From contig NC_053494.1 in NCBI RefSeq assembly GCF_905171775.1, positions 51,388,511 to 51,452,510 of the forward strand: a DNA stretch of 64,000 bases, read 5' to 3'. The notes below the pieces were generated by a model, which was not told the origin of the DNA, searched no databases, and was given only the letters and a program-made list of their open reading frames with translations. A program made the position numbers and the translations under genes. The DNA comes from Rana temporaria (taxonomy: Eukaryota; Chordata; Amphibia; Anura; Ranidae). Positions 33,948 to 45,541 of the stretch are shown piece by piece; position 1 is the first letter of the stretch; the number at the start of each line of letters is the position of its first letter.

Positions 33948-34297
33948 TGAGCCCTGGTTCACGCTGATGCAGGAAACGCACAGGATTCGGTGTGTTTACC
34001 CGCATAGCAATCGCACAGCATCCATGCGATCTGCCATGGGTGTCAATGTCAGATTAATGACACCCTGAAACAGATCGCAAAACGCAGTGCGATTGCCAGA
34101 ATAGCATTGCATGCGAACAACCATGCGATGCGATTCAGGTGTGAGAAAAAAGGGGTCCTGCATCATTTTGGTGCGGATGCGACTCATACAAAATGTATGG
34201 CTCAAAATGCACTGCACAGACATCGTATGATGTGCACAGGAATACAGTACGATTCCTGTGCGAATCACATGCACGCACTAGTGTGAACCCAGGCTAA
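33948..34297. mobile_element. MITE with 'gagccctggttcac / gtgaacccaggct' ends
   Basis: GAGCCCTGGTTCACGCTG at the left and CTAGTGTGAACCCAGGCT at the right are imperfect inverted repeats. Related termini occur at 20275, 27430 (partial) and 37505-37560. Target duplication not resolved. Confidence 0.55.
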
Positions 34298-34417
34298 AGA
34301 ATCATGTTCACCATGTTTAAAGGCCAACTCCACCTTTTGCACCAGGTTACCCCCATATTTACATTAGCATTGTACAAAAAAAAAAAAAAAAAATATATAA
34401 TAATAATAAAAATGCAA

Positions 34418-34845
34418 TAAAACTATCCCCTATTTTGTAAACGCTATAAATTTTGCGCAAACCAACCGATAAACGCTTATTGCGATTTTTTTTTTACCAA
34501 AAATAGGTAGAAAAATACGTATCGGCCTAAACTGAGGGGAAAAAAACGTTTTTTTATATATTTTTGGGGGATATTATAGAAAAAAGTAAAAAATATTGCA
34601 TTTTTTTCAAAATTGTCGCTCTATTTTTGTTTACAGCGCAAAAAATAAAAACCGCAGAGGTGATCAAATACCACCAAAAGATAGTTTTATTTGTGGGGGG
34701 GGGGGGGGGGGAAGGACGCCAATTTTGTTTGGGAGCCAAGTCGCACGACCGCGCAATTGTCTGTTAAAGTGACGCAGTGCCGAATCGCAAAACCTGGCCG
34801 GGTCCTTTAGCTGCATTTTGGTCCGGGTCTTAAGTGGTAAATTGG
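34418..34845 (+). mobile_element. TTAA-type MITE, 5'-truncated
   Basis: It contains the family core from 'actatcccctattttgtaaa' through 'caccaaaaga' to 'gtccgggtcttaagtgg', as in 13910-14315. The left half is missing and the terminal TTAA is degraded to 'taaa'. Confidence 0.65.
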
Positions 34846-35444
34846 CTCCCGTTGCTGTCAATCAAATCCAGTGACACAGGAGCTGGGGGTGGGGCCGAGT
34901 CTTGCTGTCTGTGTCAATGGATGCAGCAGACTCGGGAGCGTGCCCACAAGAGTGCCCCCATGGAAAGCAGCTCTCCGTGGGAGCACCCGTTGAGGAGGAG
35001 GAGCCAAGAGCGCCGCCAGGGGACCCCAGAAAAGGAGGATCAGGTCTGCTTTGTGCAAAACTCTTGCACAGAGCAAGCGAGTATAACATGATTGTTTTTC
35101 TTAAAAAAAAAAAAAAAAACAAACAACAAAGGTACCAACATCCCCAATACATAATAACACTACCAAATGTGTGACACTTTAATAAAGTAAAACGAATCAA
35201 AAATTAACTGGTGTGCTGTATTGTAACAAATCATTGTGCCCCCTTCACACGGCATACACCAGCGTTCACATTCTAGCCTATGGGCTTCTGTGAATGAGTC
35301 ATCATTGAGCGCCCTTACATCAAGAGCGCTGACATCACTGCCCATAGAAAATAACAGAACACAGCGGATCTGCTCCCTTGTACCTACAACAACAAAAGGC
35401 GACCAGCATTATTGGAAAGCGGGCCATACACTATACAATCCCCT

Positions 35445-35880
35445 TAAAGCCTCGTGCACACGATCGGATCTTCCAACTGGAATAAGGTGATGGCAGGATG
35501 TTGTCGGGTAATCCGATCGTTTGTACGCTCCATCGGACAATTGTTGTCAGAATTTCCAACAACAAATGTGGGATAGAATGCTTTAAAAAATGTTGACAAC
35601 AAATGTGTGATGACGGATTATCCGATCGTGTGTGCACAAGTATATCAGAAAAAAATCCAAAGTACAAACACGCATGCTCAGAAGCAATGCTCACCATAAC
35701 ACAATTGCAGAAGTTGCCCAAAGGGTGGCGCTAAAGAGCTGAAAAAAAACATAGTTTCATATTTGTGGGCCAACAATTCTTTGCCGTTTGTATGCAATAC
35801 AAGTTCATGGCCAACGCCCTTCGGACCAAAGTCCTACGTTTCGTCCGATGGAAATCCGATGGCGCGTACGATGCTTTAGA
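35445..35880. repeat. 'gcctcgtgcacacgatcgg' repeat, probable MITE
   Basis: 'taaagcctcgtgcacacgat' resembles the TWA-flanked RGCCYCGTACACACG termini at 33432, 43818, 44366 and 59877. A weak complementary end 'gcgtacgatgcttta' closes at about 35877. The internal 'ccgatcgtttgtacgc' fits the same family. Confidence 0.45.
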
Positions 35881-36284
35881 TTTACCATCAGCTATGTAGC
35901 GGAAGGGGCTGCCAGATTGAATACATTGAACAGATTGCTCAGGTGTGTCCCTCCTGTGACATTGTTATGGTAAATATCAGGGCCGTACACACCGCGCCGA
36001 TCATTCTTTTCAATGCATTCTCAAAACGAGTTCACACCATTGTAATGTGCGGAGGAAACACTGAAGATTGCATTTCTCCATATTGTGTTATAAAGACAAT
36101 CCGACGGGGAAAATGAAAGTGAAAGTTAGGCAAGAAATACAGCGCAATGCTGGAGAGACGAGATACATTTAAAGCGGTACAAGCAAACATTTTATTGCAG
36201 CGTAGCAATTATTAGATGTGATAGCTGCATTTGTTTTCTTCTTTAGGCTCTCTTTCTTTAATGTTCACCTGGTGATCCAGGTCA

Positions 36285-36686
36285 TTAAAGCGGAGGTTCC
36301 GCCAAAAAAAAAAAAAAAAATTTTTTTAAGAGCCAGCAGCTACAAATACTGCAGCTGCCTCCTCTTAAAATATAGACACTTACCTGCCCAGCGCGCCCGC
36401 GATGTCGGCAGCCGAAGACCGAGCAGACGTTCAGGTCTCGGCTGCCCCGCCGCCATCCTAGGTAAGGGAATCAGGAAGTGAACCATTGCGGCTTCACTTC
36501 CCGGTCCCCCTACTGTGAATGCGCGAGTCGCGCGGCGCTACGTCAATGGGCGGATGTCTCCTGGGACACACAGAAGACACATTTCCCAAGAGGCAGCGCG
36601 GAGAGGAGAAGAAAGAAGACCACTGCGGACGAGGAAGTGGCAGACTAGGACGATCTGCCTAGTAACGGGTTGGACCTCTGCTTTAA
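36285..36686. mobile_element. TTAA-flanked MITE (AGCGGAGGTTCCGCC ends)
   Basis: TTAA-AGCGGAGGTTC at the left and GACCTCTGCT-TTAA at the right. The interior has 'gccagcagctacaaatactg', also found at 38420 and 61785 in elements with similar ends. Confidence 0.6.
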
Positions 36687-38379
36687 GACCAGATTGGCCG
36701 GAAGGAGAAGCAACTGTCCGGTCTCCAAAACATCCTCCACTCTGGTGACTAGCCAGGCTTGGTGTCGTCACCCCCGCGCCCATCACCTGGCCTGAGCCGG
36801 CTTCTTCTGTGGGGGGGTCCTCTATCCTCGAGCTGGGAGCCCGGGGACTGTGCCGATACGGGCACCATGGCACAAATACTTCCCTAACCATCCCTTCCTC
36901 TGGGGAAATGAGCCCAGAAATGTCCACATCCCCCAGTAACCGGACGGACAGCGAACGGAGGCTGCACCGACTGCCCAGGGAGCAGGAGATTGATTAATGA
37001 CTCTGCTGTCTACCCCAAGCTACTGTACCATGTACTGGGATCATACCCCACTATAGGCCCTATCACCGGGGAGCGAGAGGAGGGGGATTTTGTTTGCCAC
37101 CCTTAAAAAAAAAAAAAAAAGGGAGCACCAGCCGCTAGAACATGCAACACATCTGACCCTGACTGACAATGCTGCTGTGCCTTCTGTGCTCCTTCATCCA
37201 GGGTTGTGTCTCACTAATACGAGGTGTGTTACTGAACAGATCACCAGGTGAAAAACACAAGAAAGAAAAACAAAGAAAAGAAAACGAATGCAGCCACCGC
37301 TACCCTTCTTCTTTTTTTTTCGGCGAGTACGAGTACTGATACTTTTGGCCAAGTACTCACCGATACAGAGCACTGATACTTTGTGGTGTGATTTGCGTCC
37401 ATACAAGACGAGAGGGTGAAGAATCGCACTGCAAAGAATCGCATGCAATTTTAACAGGAATGTGGTGCGATTCCTGTCCAAATTGCATGCAGTTTTCTCA
37501 CCACTCCTGTGTGAACCCAGGTTTGTCAGTGATTTCAGCCTGGGTTCACACAGGAGCAGTGTGGGGAAACCACATGTGACTTAGACAGAAATCGCACAAC
37601 ATCCATTTTTTTATGGGCGCAAATCACACCGCAAAGTATCGATACTCAGTATCAGGAGCATTGTAACGAGTACTCGTGAAAATACTCGACATCGGTTAGG
37701 GTTGCACCGATACTAATATTGGTACCGAGTATTTGCCAGAGTACTTGTACTCGGGTAAATGCTCCGATGCTTAATCCGATACCTGGACAGTCAGGGATGA
37801 TCGGTGCGGCGCTGGGGAGCTACAATCACAGATCTCCCTGTGTACATTTCAATAAAGCGCCCAACAGCCGCTTCTACTCCTCTCCCTCCCGCAGCGGTTT
37901 TATTGAAATGTACACAGGGAGATCTGCGATTGTAACCCCCCCCAGCATGGCACCGATCATCCCTGACTGTCCCCCACATCCTCCTCCTCCTGTCCCCCTC
38001 CGTGCTTGATCGGTCAGGATGGAGAGCGAAGAAAGGAGTCAGGAAAATATGCAATTTACCAGCTCCTTCCTTTTCCGAATGAACAGAGGCAGTGCTCACT
38101 GCCTCCGTTCTTTCATAACTGTCACTGAGCATTGAAAACTGTCTTTACGATGCTTCAGTTTATGAATGGAGAGGAAGGATGAGCTCTGGCGTGTTCGCAT
38201 AGTACACGTGCAGAGCCCACCAGGAAGTGTGCACGGCGCTGCGCTAATCACAGCCAGGGAGACATTGTCCCGATGCTCGGCTGCAGGGATCGTGAAATGT
38301 CTCCCTGGCTGTTATTAGCGCTGTGCACACTTCCTGGCGGGCTCTGCACGCGTTCTATGCGAACACGCCAGAGCTCATC

Positions 38380-38899
38380 CTTAAAGGGGGTTTCCACCCA
38401 TTTTTTAAGTTTATTAAAAGTCAGCAGCTACAAAAAGTGTAGCTGCTGGCTTTTAATAAACTGACACTTACCTGCTCCACATTCCAGCGACGCGCCGGCC
38501 GGGGCTCCGCTCCTCTCCCCCCCTCTCCAGCCGGCGTCTTCATTGTCACTGTGGGCACCCGGCCGTGACAGCTTTCGGCTTCACGGCCGGGCACCCACTG
38601 CGCATGCACGAGCGGGACTGCGCATGCGCGCGCGGCCCTGCGCTGTTTGATTGGACAGGCAATCGCCTAGGACCTGTCACGTGTCCTAGGTGATCACCTA
38701 CAGGGAGGGTCTGCCAAAAGGCGATATGACGTATCGCCTTTGCAGCCCCTCGGCGGAAGGAGGAAGTGGGACAGGAAGTCCCCTTCTCCTGAAGCCCCCA
38801 CTCCCCCCCCCAAAAAAATTACATGCCAAATGTGGCATGTAAGGGGGCGAGGAGTGGGTTAAGCGGAGGTCAATTTTTAGGGTGGAACTCCTCTTTAAT
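38380..38899. mobile_element. Nested TTAA-type MITE
   Basis: 'ttaaagggggtttccaccca' opens and 'gggtggaactcctctttaa' closes. It carries the 'gtcagcagctacaaaaagtg' inverted word near the left end. It lies inside the 37695 element. Confidence 0.6.
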
Positions 38900-39017
38900 G
38901 GAGAGGAGCCTCGGTCTCTTGTCCATTCATCTTCAGTGCAGCTGAGGCTACAGAGAAAGGGACTGGGGAATCCGTGTCCTCAGTCCCTTTCTCAAAAGCG
39001 AGATGTCAGGGCTATAA

Positions 39018-39033
39018 AATTATATATATATAT

Positions 39034-39073
<40 letters not shown>

Positions 39074-39091
39074 TTATATATAAATATTGTA

Positions 39092-39168
<77 letters not shown>
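39018..39168. repeat. (TAA)n followed by (TA)n
   Basis: A run of TAA triplets (about 39035-39072) is followed by about 70 bp of TA dinucleotides. Apparent open frames of Asn, Ile/Tyr or Leu repeats are artefacts. Confidence 0.95.
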
Positions 39169-39170
<2 letters not shown>

Positions 39171-39618
39171 GATTAATAATAAAATAAAAATAAATAAAAC
39201 CACACTGACATTGCACCGTCCACCCCTCAAAAAAATTAATATATATTTAAAAAAAAAAAAAACTACTGACACAGTACATGGGTCATCAGTGCTGCATATT
39301 AATGCTACCGTCACATGACATTAAAAATAAACAAACATCTGTAATGGTAAGTACTTGAAAAACGAAAAAAGGTAATCGGTACTTGTACTCTTAATTGGTG
39401 CAACCAATTGGTTGATCCCGAGCCACCACATTGACTGGCAAACTGCAATATATTACATTTTTGGGTTTAGAATCACTTTAAAAAACCTCATAGCAATGTG
39501 CTAGCAAGAAAAACACAGAGATTGTGGAGTAAAGGAGCTTGTACAATCAGATTGTATAGTGTATTACCAGATCATTATGTAGTGGTCCCCAGATGGTCAG
39601 TAATGGATGTGCCCTGTG

Positions 39619-39790
39619 TTAGGCTGGCCATACATTATACAATTTTTCCTTTAGATTTACCAAAAACATATAATATGAGGTCAAACCAAAACACTTTATA
39701 TTTGAATGCAATCAGGCAGTCCTTGTACTATATAGATTAAAAGATAAATCTGTAGAAAATGGTATAATGTATGGCCAGTCTCTGTTAGAA
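39619..39790. mobile_element. Short MITE with 'ggctggccatacattatac' ends
   Basis: GGCTGGCCATACATTATACA at the left is inverted as GTATAATGTATGGCCAGTCT at the right. 'gttag' lies beside both ends (39618 and 39785 regions). The interior is AT-rich and unpaired. Confidence 0.65.
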
Positions 39791-40054
39791 CAATGCAATC
39801 ACACACAATGGTACCCAGCACACCCACAATAAGACACATGGAGCCCAAGGCTGCAGATAACAACAATCATCATGCTCGGTCATCCCACCGCTGGGCCCAT
39901 TGTGATGAAGGAGCCCCGTCCAGCTGTAGCTGAGCCCTCCATTATCCGGAAAGGCTGCAGTAGCCTCCCCCGCCCCCCATGCACACCACATGGTCATCCG
40001 ATCACCCGAACTCCCCCATAACCCGACCCATCTACAATACAGGAGACCACTCAC

Positions 40055-40300
40055 CACAGCAATCCGTCCCCGACCACCGATCCGGCATCTGCCTCCTCCC
40101 GCTCACCAGCACCCGGCCCGGCTCCCTTCCCAAGAGCCTTTGCGCCAAGGATCGGGCCCGCTGTGCATGTCGGGAAGTCGGCCCTCAAACCCGGCGATCT
40201 CTCCTGGCCTCCAGGAAGGTTAGGCAGCGATCTTCTCCAGCGAGGTCATCGGAGGGATCCGCCGCTCTATGGTCATTACAGATCGCCTGCAAAAAGGACT
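40055..40300 (-). other. TRRAP: Predicted TRRAP non-coding exon 1
   Basis: A GC- and CpG-richer block than its surroundings ends, on the minus strand, in GCTGTG before a consensus GTGAGT donor (40054-40049). A second plausible donor (GTGAGC) lies near 40100. The nearest matching acceptor is the 5' UTR acceptor at 23140. Vertebrate TRRAP genes commonly begin with a non-coding exon, so the placement is reasonable. The start at about 40300 is a guess, no ATG is required, and no transcript evidence is available here. Confidence 0.45.
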
Positions 40301-40329
40301 CGATTTTACCGAAAATTGCTGTTTTTAGG

Positions 40330-40480
40330 AAGACCATACGTTTGGATGGTCTTCCTACATCATCAAGCAGGGACGACAGCGGAAAATTGCGTATATGATG
40401 CTCATTGGTCACAGACTGGAGGGGTGGAGTGTATGATTGGTGCCGCCCCCTGCACAGAGTTGCGCCCAGTGATTTTGGTT
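40330..40480 (-). promoter_or_regulatory. Candidate TRRAP promoter (CCAAT and GC box)
   Basis: Read on the minus strand, it holds a GGGGCGG GC box (about 40441-40450) and two CCAAT motifs (about 40405-40412 and 40434-40441). An 11-bp perfect inverted repeat follows (40327-40337 with 40346-40356). No TATA box is seen, as is usual for housekeeping promoters. The assignment follows from position relative to the predicted exon. Confidence 0.4.
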
Positions 40481-40562
40481 TAACCCGTCCAGTGCTCGCT
40501 CCTGTACGCCTCACTATAGAGCGGAGCTATTGGAACTGCTAGGAGACCTACTACTGCCTCTG

Positions 40563-40565
<3 letters not shown>

Positions 40566-40654
<89 letters not shown>
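40566..40654. repeat. (TA)n microsatellite
   Basis: About 88 bp of perfect TA dinucleotides, starting roughly 90 bp upstream of the candidate TRRAP promoter. Confidence 0.95.
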
Positions 40655-40656
<2 letters not shown>

Positions 40657-40658
40657 GC

Positions 40659-41008
40659 ATTAAAGTAGAACTAAAGGCAAAACTTTTCTTTTGTTCAGCT
40701 TTGGATAGAGTGGAGAGGGATTAGAACCCCTGCCAGGTTTTATTGCTGTCTGTGCCCATAGGCGCGCGCAGGGGGTTTGCCTGGGTACACCCTAATCCCC
40801 CCTGGGGCACAGATTCCCCATGCTGATATTTCACCAAAGCCCCCCCCAATGGGGCTCGTAAAATAAATAGTAAAAAAAATACAAAAATAAAATAATAAAA
40901 AAACTGCAACTGCCCTACTTTTTTTTTTCATGTAATCAGTGGCTGCTGGTGCTCAAAATGTTTGGGGGGGGGGCACAAACGAAAAAAATTGCAGCCTCAC
41001 TGTGCCTA
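40659..41008. repeat. Dispersed repeat fragments
   Basis: 'cattaaagtagaactaaagg' at the left resembles the TTAA-type MITE termini. The interval to the 47-bp array is low in information, with poly-A/T and a G run. No gene. Confidence 0.4.
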
Positions 41009-41380
41009 TCAAACGCAGCCACTGTGCCATCAATTGTCACCACTGTGCCATGCCATCAAACGCAGCCGCTGTGCCATCAATTGTCACCACTGTGTTATGC
41101 CATCAAACGCAGCCGCTGTGCCATCAATTGTCACCACTGTGCCATGCCATCAAACGCAGCCGCTGTGCCATCAATTGTCACCACTGTGTTATGCCATCAA
41201 ACGCAGCCACTGTACCCTCAATTGTCACCACTGTGCCATGCCATCAAACGCAGCCACTGTGCCATCAATTGTCACCACTGTGCCATGGCATCAAACGCAG
41301 CCACTGTGCCAATTGTCACCACTGTACCTATTGTTGCCACTGTGCTGTGCCTTTTAATTGTTGCCACTGTGCCCATTGTT
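41009..41380 (+). repeat. 47-bp minisatellite
   Basis: Tandem units of 47 bp ('caaacgcagccactgtgcc' ... 'caattgtcaccactgtg') start at 41011, 41058 and 41105 and continue for about seven copies, shortening to 'ttgttgccactgtg' variants at the right. Frames open on the plus strand are repeat artefacts. Confidence 0.95.
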
Positions 41381-42180
41381 GTCACCTTTCTGCTTCCATG
41401 TCCTCCATCGATGTCTTCTCCCGCCTTGGTGATGCTTGAATATTGCAGTGAAAACACAGAACAGAAAGCAGAATATACACAGACAAGTGATCTGATTTAG
41501 GTTAGATGTATCTAGTGAGAGCTGGGCAGAGGAGAAGCTTCGAGTGATCTGTTATATTGTGTGTGTGTCTGTGGGCACCCGATCACAGTTGCAACATCAG
41601 GTTATTTACATATCGCATGCACTAGCCTGGAGACAGGCATTATTTTTTAATTCCCACTCCTTTTCTGAAGTCATGTGGTTACTTTTCTGGATTTTGACTG
41701 GATGTTAGTGATCATAGCAGAATTCAGTGTAAGGAATACACAAGAGAAAATGCATGTTGGCAAGGGGAGTGTAGAGGTGGGTGGGGAGTCTACTGACATC
41801 ACGACTCCACCCACCGAGCTCCAGACAGCAGACCCACCCACAGAATCTGCAGTTTTTTGGGTCTCATAACAGACAGAGGGGAGACATTTGACAGGTAAGG
41901 ATACATGTAGGAGGCATCTATATCCTTATAGATCAGCACTGTGGCAGTAGTTTAGAAAGGTGAAAAATCATCCAACGTTTACAAGCCCCCCACTGGTTTA
42001 CTTACCTGAGCCCTCGAAAAGTCTGCATTGTGAACGTGCTGGCTTCTTTGTCCGGTCTTCACGGCTGTTCTCGGCTCTTCATTGGAGATTGATAGCAGCG
42101 CAGCCATTGGCTCCCACTGCTGTCAATCAAATCAATGACGCGGCGCGCCGGGGGGCGGGGCAGAGTGATACACTTGGCGG
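41381..42180. other. No gene recognised
   Basis: Unique-looking sequence without coding potential or RNA-gene features. Around 42000-42180 the words 'cattggctcccactgctgtc' and 'acttacctgagccc' match the interior of TTAA-type MITEs at 21770 and 58830, so this part is probably a decayed copy. Confidence 0.5.
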
Positions 42181-42199
42181 CTATGGCCAGTATGAGAGA

Positions 42200-42520
42200 C
42201 TGAGAGCGATAACACCAAATTTAACACACCTGCTCCCCATTCACACCTGAGACCTTGTAACACTAACGAGTCACATGACACTGGGAGGGAAAATGCTAAT
42301 TGAGCCCAATTTGGACATTTTCACTTAGGGGTGTACTCACCTTTTTTGCCAGCGGTTCAGACATTAATGACTGTGTGTTGAGTTATTTTGAGGGGACAGC
42401 AAATTGACACTGTTATACAAGCTGTACACTCGCTACTTTACATTGTAGCAAAGTGTAATTTCTTCAGTGTTGTCACAGAAATGTGAGGGGTGTACTCACT
42501 TTTGTGAGATCTTGTATAGC
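42200..42520 (+). repeat. Tc1/mariner-like element fragment
   Basis: The right end 'ggggtgtactcacttttgtg' then 'agatcttgta', and the upstream 'ggggtgtactcacctttttt', look like the terminus and subterminal copy of a vertebrate Tc1-like element. No left terminus or transposase remains. Confidence 0.45.
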
Positions 42521-42818
42521 CTTTCGGAAAAAAAAAAGTGTTGCCTTTTGTTCTACTTTAAGATTACATATTTATATTCTTATCATTGTTTCCCAGAACA
42601 AAGGAGACTTTCTTTGGATGGTATACAGCAGTCTTGCAAAATTGAAGTTATATTTTATGTTATCCAACAATATTTTTTTTTACAATTTTCTTAATTGGAT
42701 CAGCTATTTAAAAAAAAAAATAATTGTTACTGAAGATAAAAAGTTTTCATCTTGTTTCTATTTGTCCTGTTTAAAATGACACTGAAATTAAAAATCTGGT
42801 ACAAAACATTGCAACACT

Positions 42819-43555
42819 GGCCCAGATTCAGTAAGAATCTGCGCCTTTCTTACGCAGACACAGGGCAGCGTTTTTGCCCTGCGCCCGCGCAAATTTTCTG
42901 CGCTGCCCGCGATTCACGGTGCAGAAGCTCTGTAATTTGCGGGGGCGCTGTGTTAACTTGCCCTGCGTAAGGGCGCCTAATTTAAATGATCCCGTAGGGG
43001 GCGGGAATAATTTAAATTAGGCGCGCTCCCGCGCCGAGCGTAGAGCGCATGCTCCATCGGGAAACTTTCCCGACGTGCATTGCGGCAAATGACGTCGCAA
43101 GGACGTCATTTGCTTCAAAGTGAACGTGAATGGCGTCCAGCGCCATTCACGATCCACTTCCGCAAACGACGTAAAATTTGAACGTCGCGACGCGGGAACG
43201 TGGCCATCCTATAGCATTGGCTGCGCCTGCTATTAGGATTTGTAACGTTACACGAAACCCGACGTACACAAATTACGTAATTTGCGGACGCAGGGCCCGC
43301 GCAAGTTTGTGAATCGTTGTTAGTATGCAATTTGCATACTATACACAGATCACAATGGGAGCGCCCCCTAGCAGTTTTCGCTAGAATGCAGCCTAAAATC
43401 TGCGTGGCATAAGAGCCTTATGCCACGCAGATTTTAGGCTGCAGTCGGCGTAGCGATGTTCCTGAATCAGGAGCATTTGCTACGCCGGAGCAAGTAAGCA
43501 ATTGCGCCATGTAACCTATGGTTACACGGGTGCAATTGCTTCTTGAATCTGGCCC
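42819..43555. mobile_element. 3-bp-duplication MITE, copy 4
   Basis: GGCCCAGATTCAG opens and TTGAATCTGGCCC closes. ACT flanks both sides (42816-42818 and 43556-43558). It shares with copy 1 the words 'tttaaatgatcccgtagggg' and 'gacgtcgcaaggacgtcatt', so the two are close relatives. Confidence 0.75.
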
Positions 43556-43817
43556 ACTGTTATGTACAAATGAATTAAAGTTTATTTAAATTTTTTCAGT
43601 TTGTGCTTTTTCAATGCAACTCTTACCCTTGGCTCACAACTATGGGTTTTTTAGTGCATTTTACAGGAACGCACTATAGTTATATATATAGTTATATAGT
43701 TCACATCTATGCGTTTTCAGCCAGTGCATTTTGGAAAGGGTCAGGGACTTTTTTTTCCCACACCCACATAGCATCAAAGTAGTGCAGAAACCTTTGTGTG
43801 TCTGAAGTCGCATGTTA

Positions 43818-44228
43818 GGCCCCGTACACACGATCGGACAAAACCGATGAGAATGGACCGAGGTTCAGTTTCATCGGTCTAAACCGACTGTGTGTATAGC
43901 CCATCGGTCTATTTTCCTTCAGTCCAAAATTTTAAAACATGCTTCAAAACCGAACCGATGGACCGCTGCCCGATCGCTCCAAACCGATGGTTAGTACAGA
44001 AAAGCATCGGTTCAAAACCCGCGCATGCTCAGAATGAAGTCGACGCATGCTTGGAAGCATTGAACTTCGTATTTTTGAGCACGTCTGTGTTTGACGTCAC
44101 CACGTTCTGACCCGATCGGTTTTTGGAACGATGGTGTGTACACACATCAGGCCACTTCAGCAGTGAACCGATGAAAACGGTCCGTCGGACCATTCTCATC
44201 TGTTTTGTCCGACCGTGTGTACGGGGCC
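43818..44228. mobile_element. MITE with about 39-bp TIRs and TTA duplication
   Basis: GGCCCCGTACACACGATCGG continues into 'acaaaaccgatgagaatgg' and is repeated inverted at the right end with about three mismatches. TTA flanks both ends (43815-43817 and 44229-44231). A TWA duplication is characteristic of PIF/Harbinger transposons, so a Harbinger-like MITE is inferred. Confidence 0.75.
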
Positions 44229-45038
44229 TTAGGGTTAGAGTTAGCGGTAATTGTTAGAGTTAGGACGCTAACCCTAACAATTACAGATAATCCTAAGAAT
44301 TACCACTAACATGAAAAATCACCCCTAAAGCTAACAATACCGCAAACACTAACAATTATCACTAAGGCCGGGTACACACGGACAAACATGTATGGTGAAA
44401 GCGGTCCGTCGGACCGTTTTCACCATACATGTCTGCCAGAGGGCTTCTGTACGATGGTTGTACACACCATCGTACAGAAGTCCGCGCGTAAACAATACGC
44501 GGGGCGTGTCCGCGGTGTCGCCGCGTCGATGACGCGGTGTCGCCGCGACAATGACGCGGCGACGTGGGCGGCCCGCCTTTAAAATGCTTCCACGCATGCG
44601 TCGAAGTCATTCGACGCATGCGAGGCACGGCGGGCGGCTGGACATGTACGGTAGGTCTGTACTGACGACCGTACATGTCCGAGCGGGCTGAATTCCAGCG
44701 GGCTGTTTTAAAACAAGTCCAGGAATATTTGCCCGCTGGAAAAAGGCCCGGCGGGCAAATGTTTGCTGGAATTCGGCCCGCTCGCGCCCACACACGACCA
44801 AACATGTCTGCTGAAACTGGCCTGCGGGCCAGTTTCAGCAGACATGTTTGCTCGTGAGTATGGGGCCTCACCCTAACAATTATCACTAACCCTAACAATT
44901 GCCGCTAACCCTAACAATTATCACTAACCCTAACAATTGCCGCTAACCCTAACAATTATCACTAACCCTAACAATGACCACCGACCCTAACAATGACCAC
45001 TAACCCTAACAATCACCACCAACCCTAACAATGACCAC
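44229..45038. repeat. 19-bp telomere-like minisatellite, left block
   Basis: Degenerate units 'ctaaccctaacaatgacc' of about 19 bp, with 'attatcac', 'attgccg' and 'atgaccac' variants. Each unit contains ctaaccctaac, 11 nt that match the vertebrate telomere C-strand. The left part is degenerate and partly inverted ('ttagggttagagttag'), and a MITE interrupts at 44366. Confidence 0.9.
44366..44867. mobile_element. Harbinger-like MITE inserted in the 19-bp array
   Basis: GGCCGGGTACACACGGACAAAC opens and a GTATGGGGCC end closes. The flanks TAA (44363-44365) and TCA (44868-44870) are one change from a TWA duplication. Array sequence 'atcactaa' continues as 'ccctaac' when the element is removed. It contains strong internal hairpins, for example 44440-44482. 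Confidence 0.65.
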
Positions 45039-45541
45039 TAGGGATGAGCCGAACATACCCGGGTTCGGTTCGCATCAGAACGTTCGAACAGACCGCGGGT
45101 TCGCGCGAACATTTAGAACCCCATTGAAGTCTATGGGACTCGAACGTTCGAATTCAAAAACGATCATTTTAAAGACCAATATTCAATTTAATGTTGGTAA
45201 ACGTCTTTCAGAACCCGGGTCTTGCCCCAGGGAACATGTATCAATCGAAAAAAATATTTTAAAAACGGACGTTTTTCCGGAGCAGCGATTTTAATGATGT
45301 TTAAAGTGAAAAAAAAAAAATGAAAAATTCCTTCAAATATCACACCTGCTGTGTGTCTCTAGTAGTGGCACATGTTTAGAAATGTCCCTGCACAACATTA
45401 AATTATTATAAGAACAAAGTAATTTAATACTGGTTGCGCACGTGCTGTGTGGGAACAATATCTCTATTATTTTAGGGGTGGTGGGGGGGTGGCATTATCT
45501 TTTTGGGAAAGCAAAATTGTAGAAAAAAGGGCACCCCTCAA

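Larger units (their letters stand above)
37695..39405. mobile_element. hAT-like element (TAGGGTTGCACCGATAC ends), interrupted
   Basis: 'ttagggttgcaccgatacta' opens. 'cggtacttgtactc' then 'ggtgcaacc' closes, giving imperfect inverted ends of the GGTTGCACCGATAC type with 'gagtactcg'-like subterminal words. Inside are an inverted repeat (37815-37935), another at 38165-38375, a nested TTAA-type element, and (TAA)n and (TA)n tracts. No transposase frame. Confidence 0.55.
23140..40054 (-). other. TRRAP: Proposed TRRAP intron 1 (about 17 kb)
   Basis: There is no coding exon between the acceptor at 23140 and the proposed exon 1 donor. The intron is made of nested DNA elements, listed individually. 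Stretches where nothing is recognised include 24430-25140, 25930-27020 (short palindromes only), 28300-28680, 31580-31970, 33490-33940, 35890-36280 and 36690-37310. The size depends on the exon 1 prediction being right. Confidence 0.5.

Noticed and set aside
36809..36997. Possible coding exon (62 codons, plus strand)
   Set aside because: No recognisable motif and no supporting splice partner or repeat counterpart. It sits in the proposed TRRAP intron 1 on the opposite strand.
38882..39318. Frames rich in Ile-Tyr, Asn or Leu runs
   Set aside because: Translations of (TA)n and (TAA)n microsatellites.
40939..41500. Three overlapping plus-strand frames up to 183 codons with Cys/His-rich repeats
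   Set aside because: The 47-bp minisatellite opens several frames at once. The zinc-finger-like Cys/His look is only the repeat.
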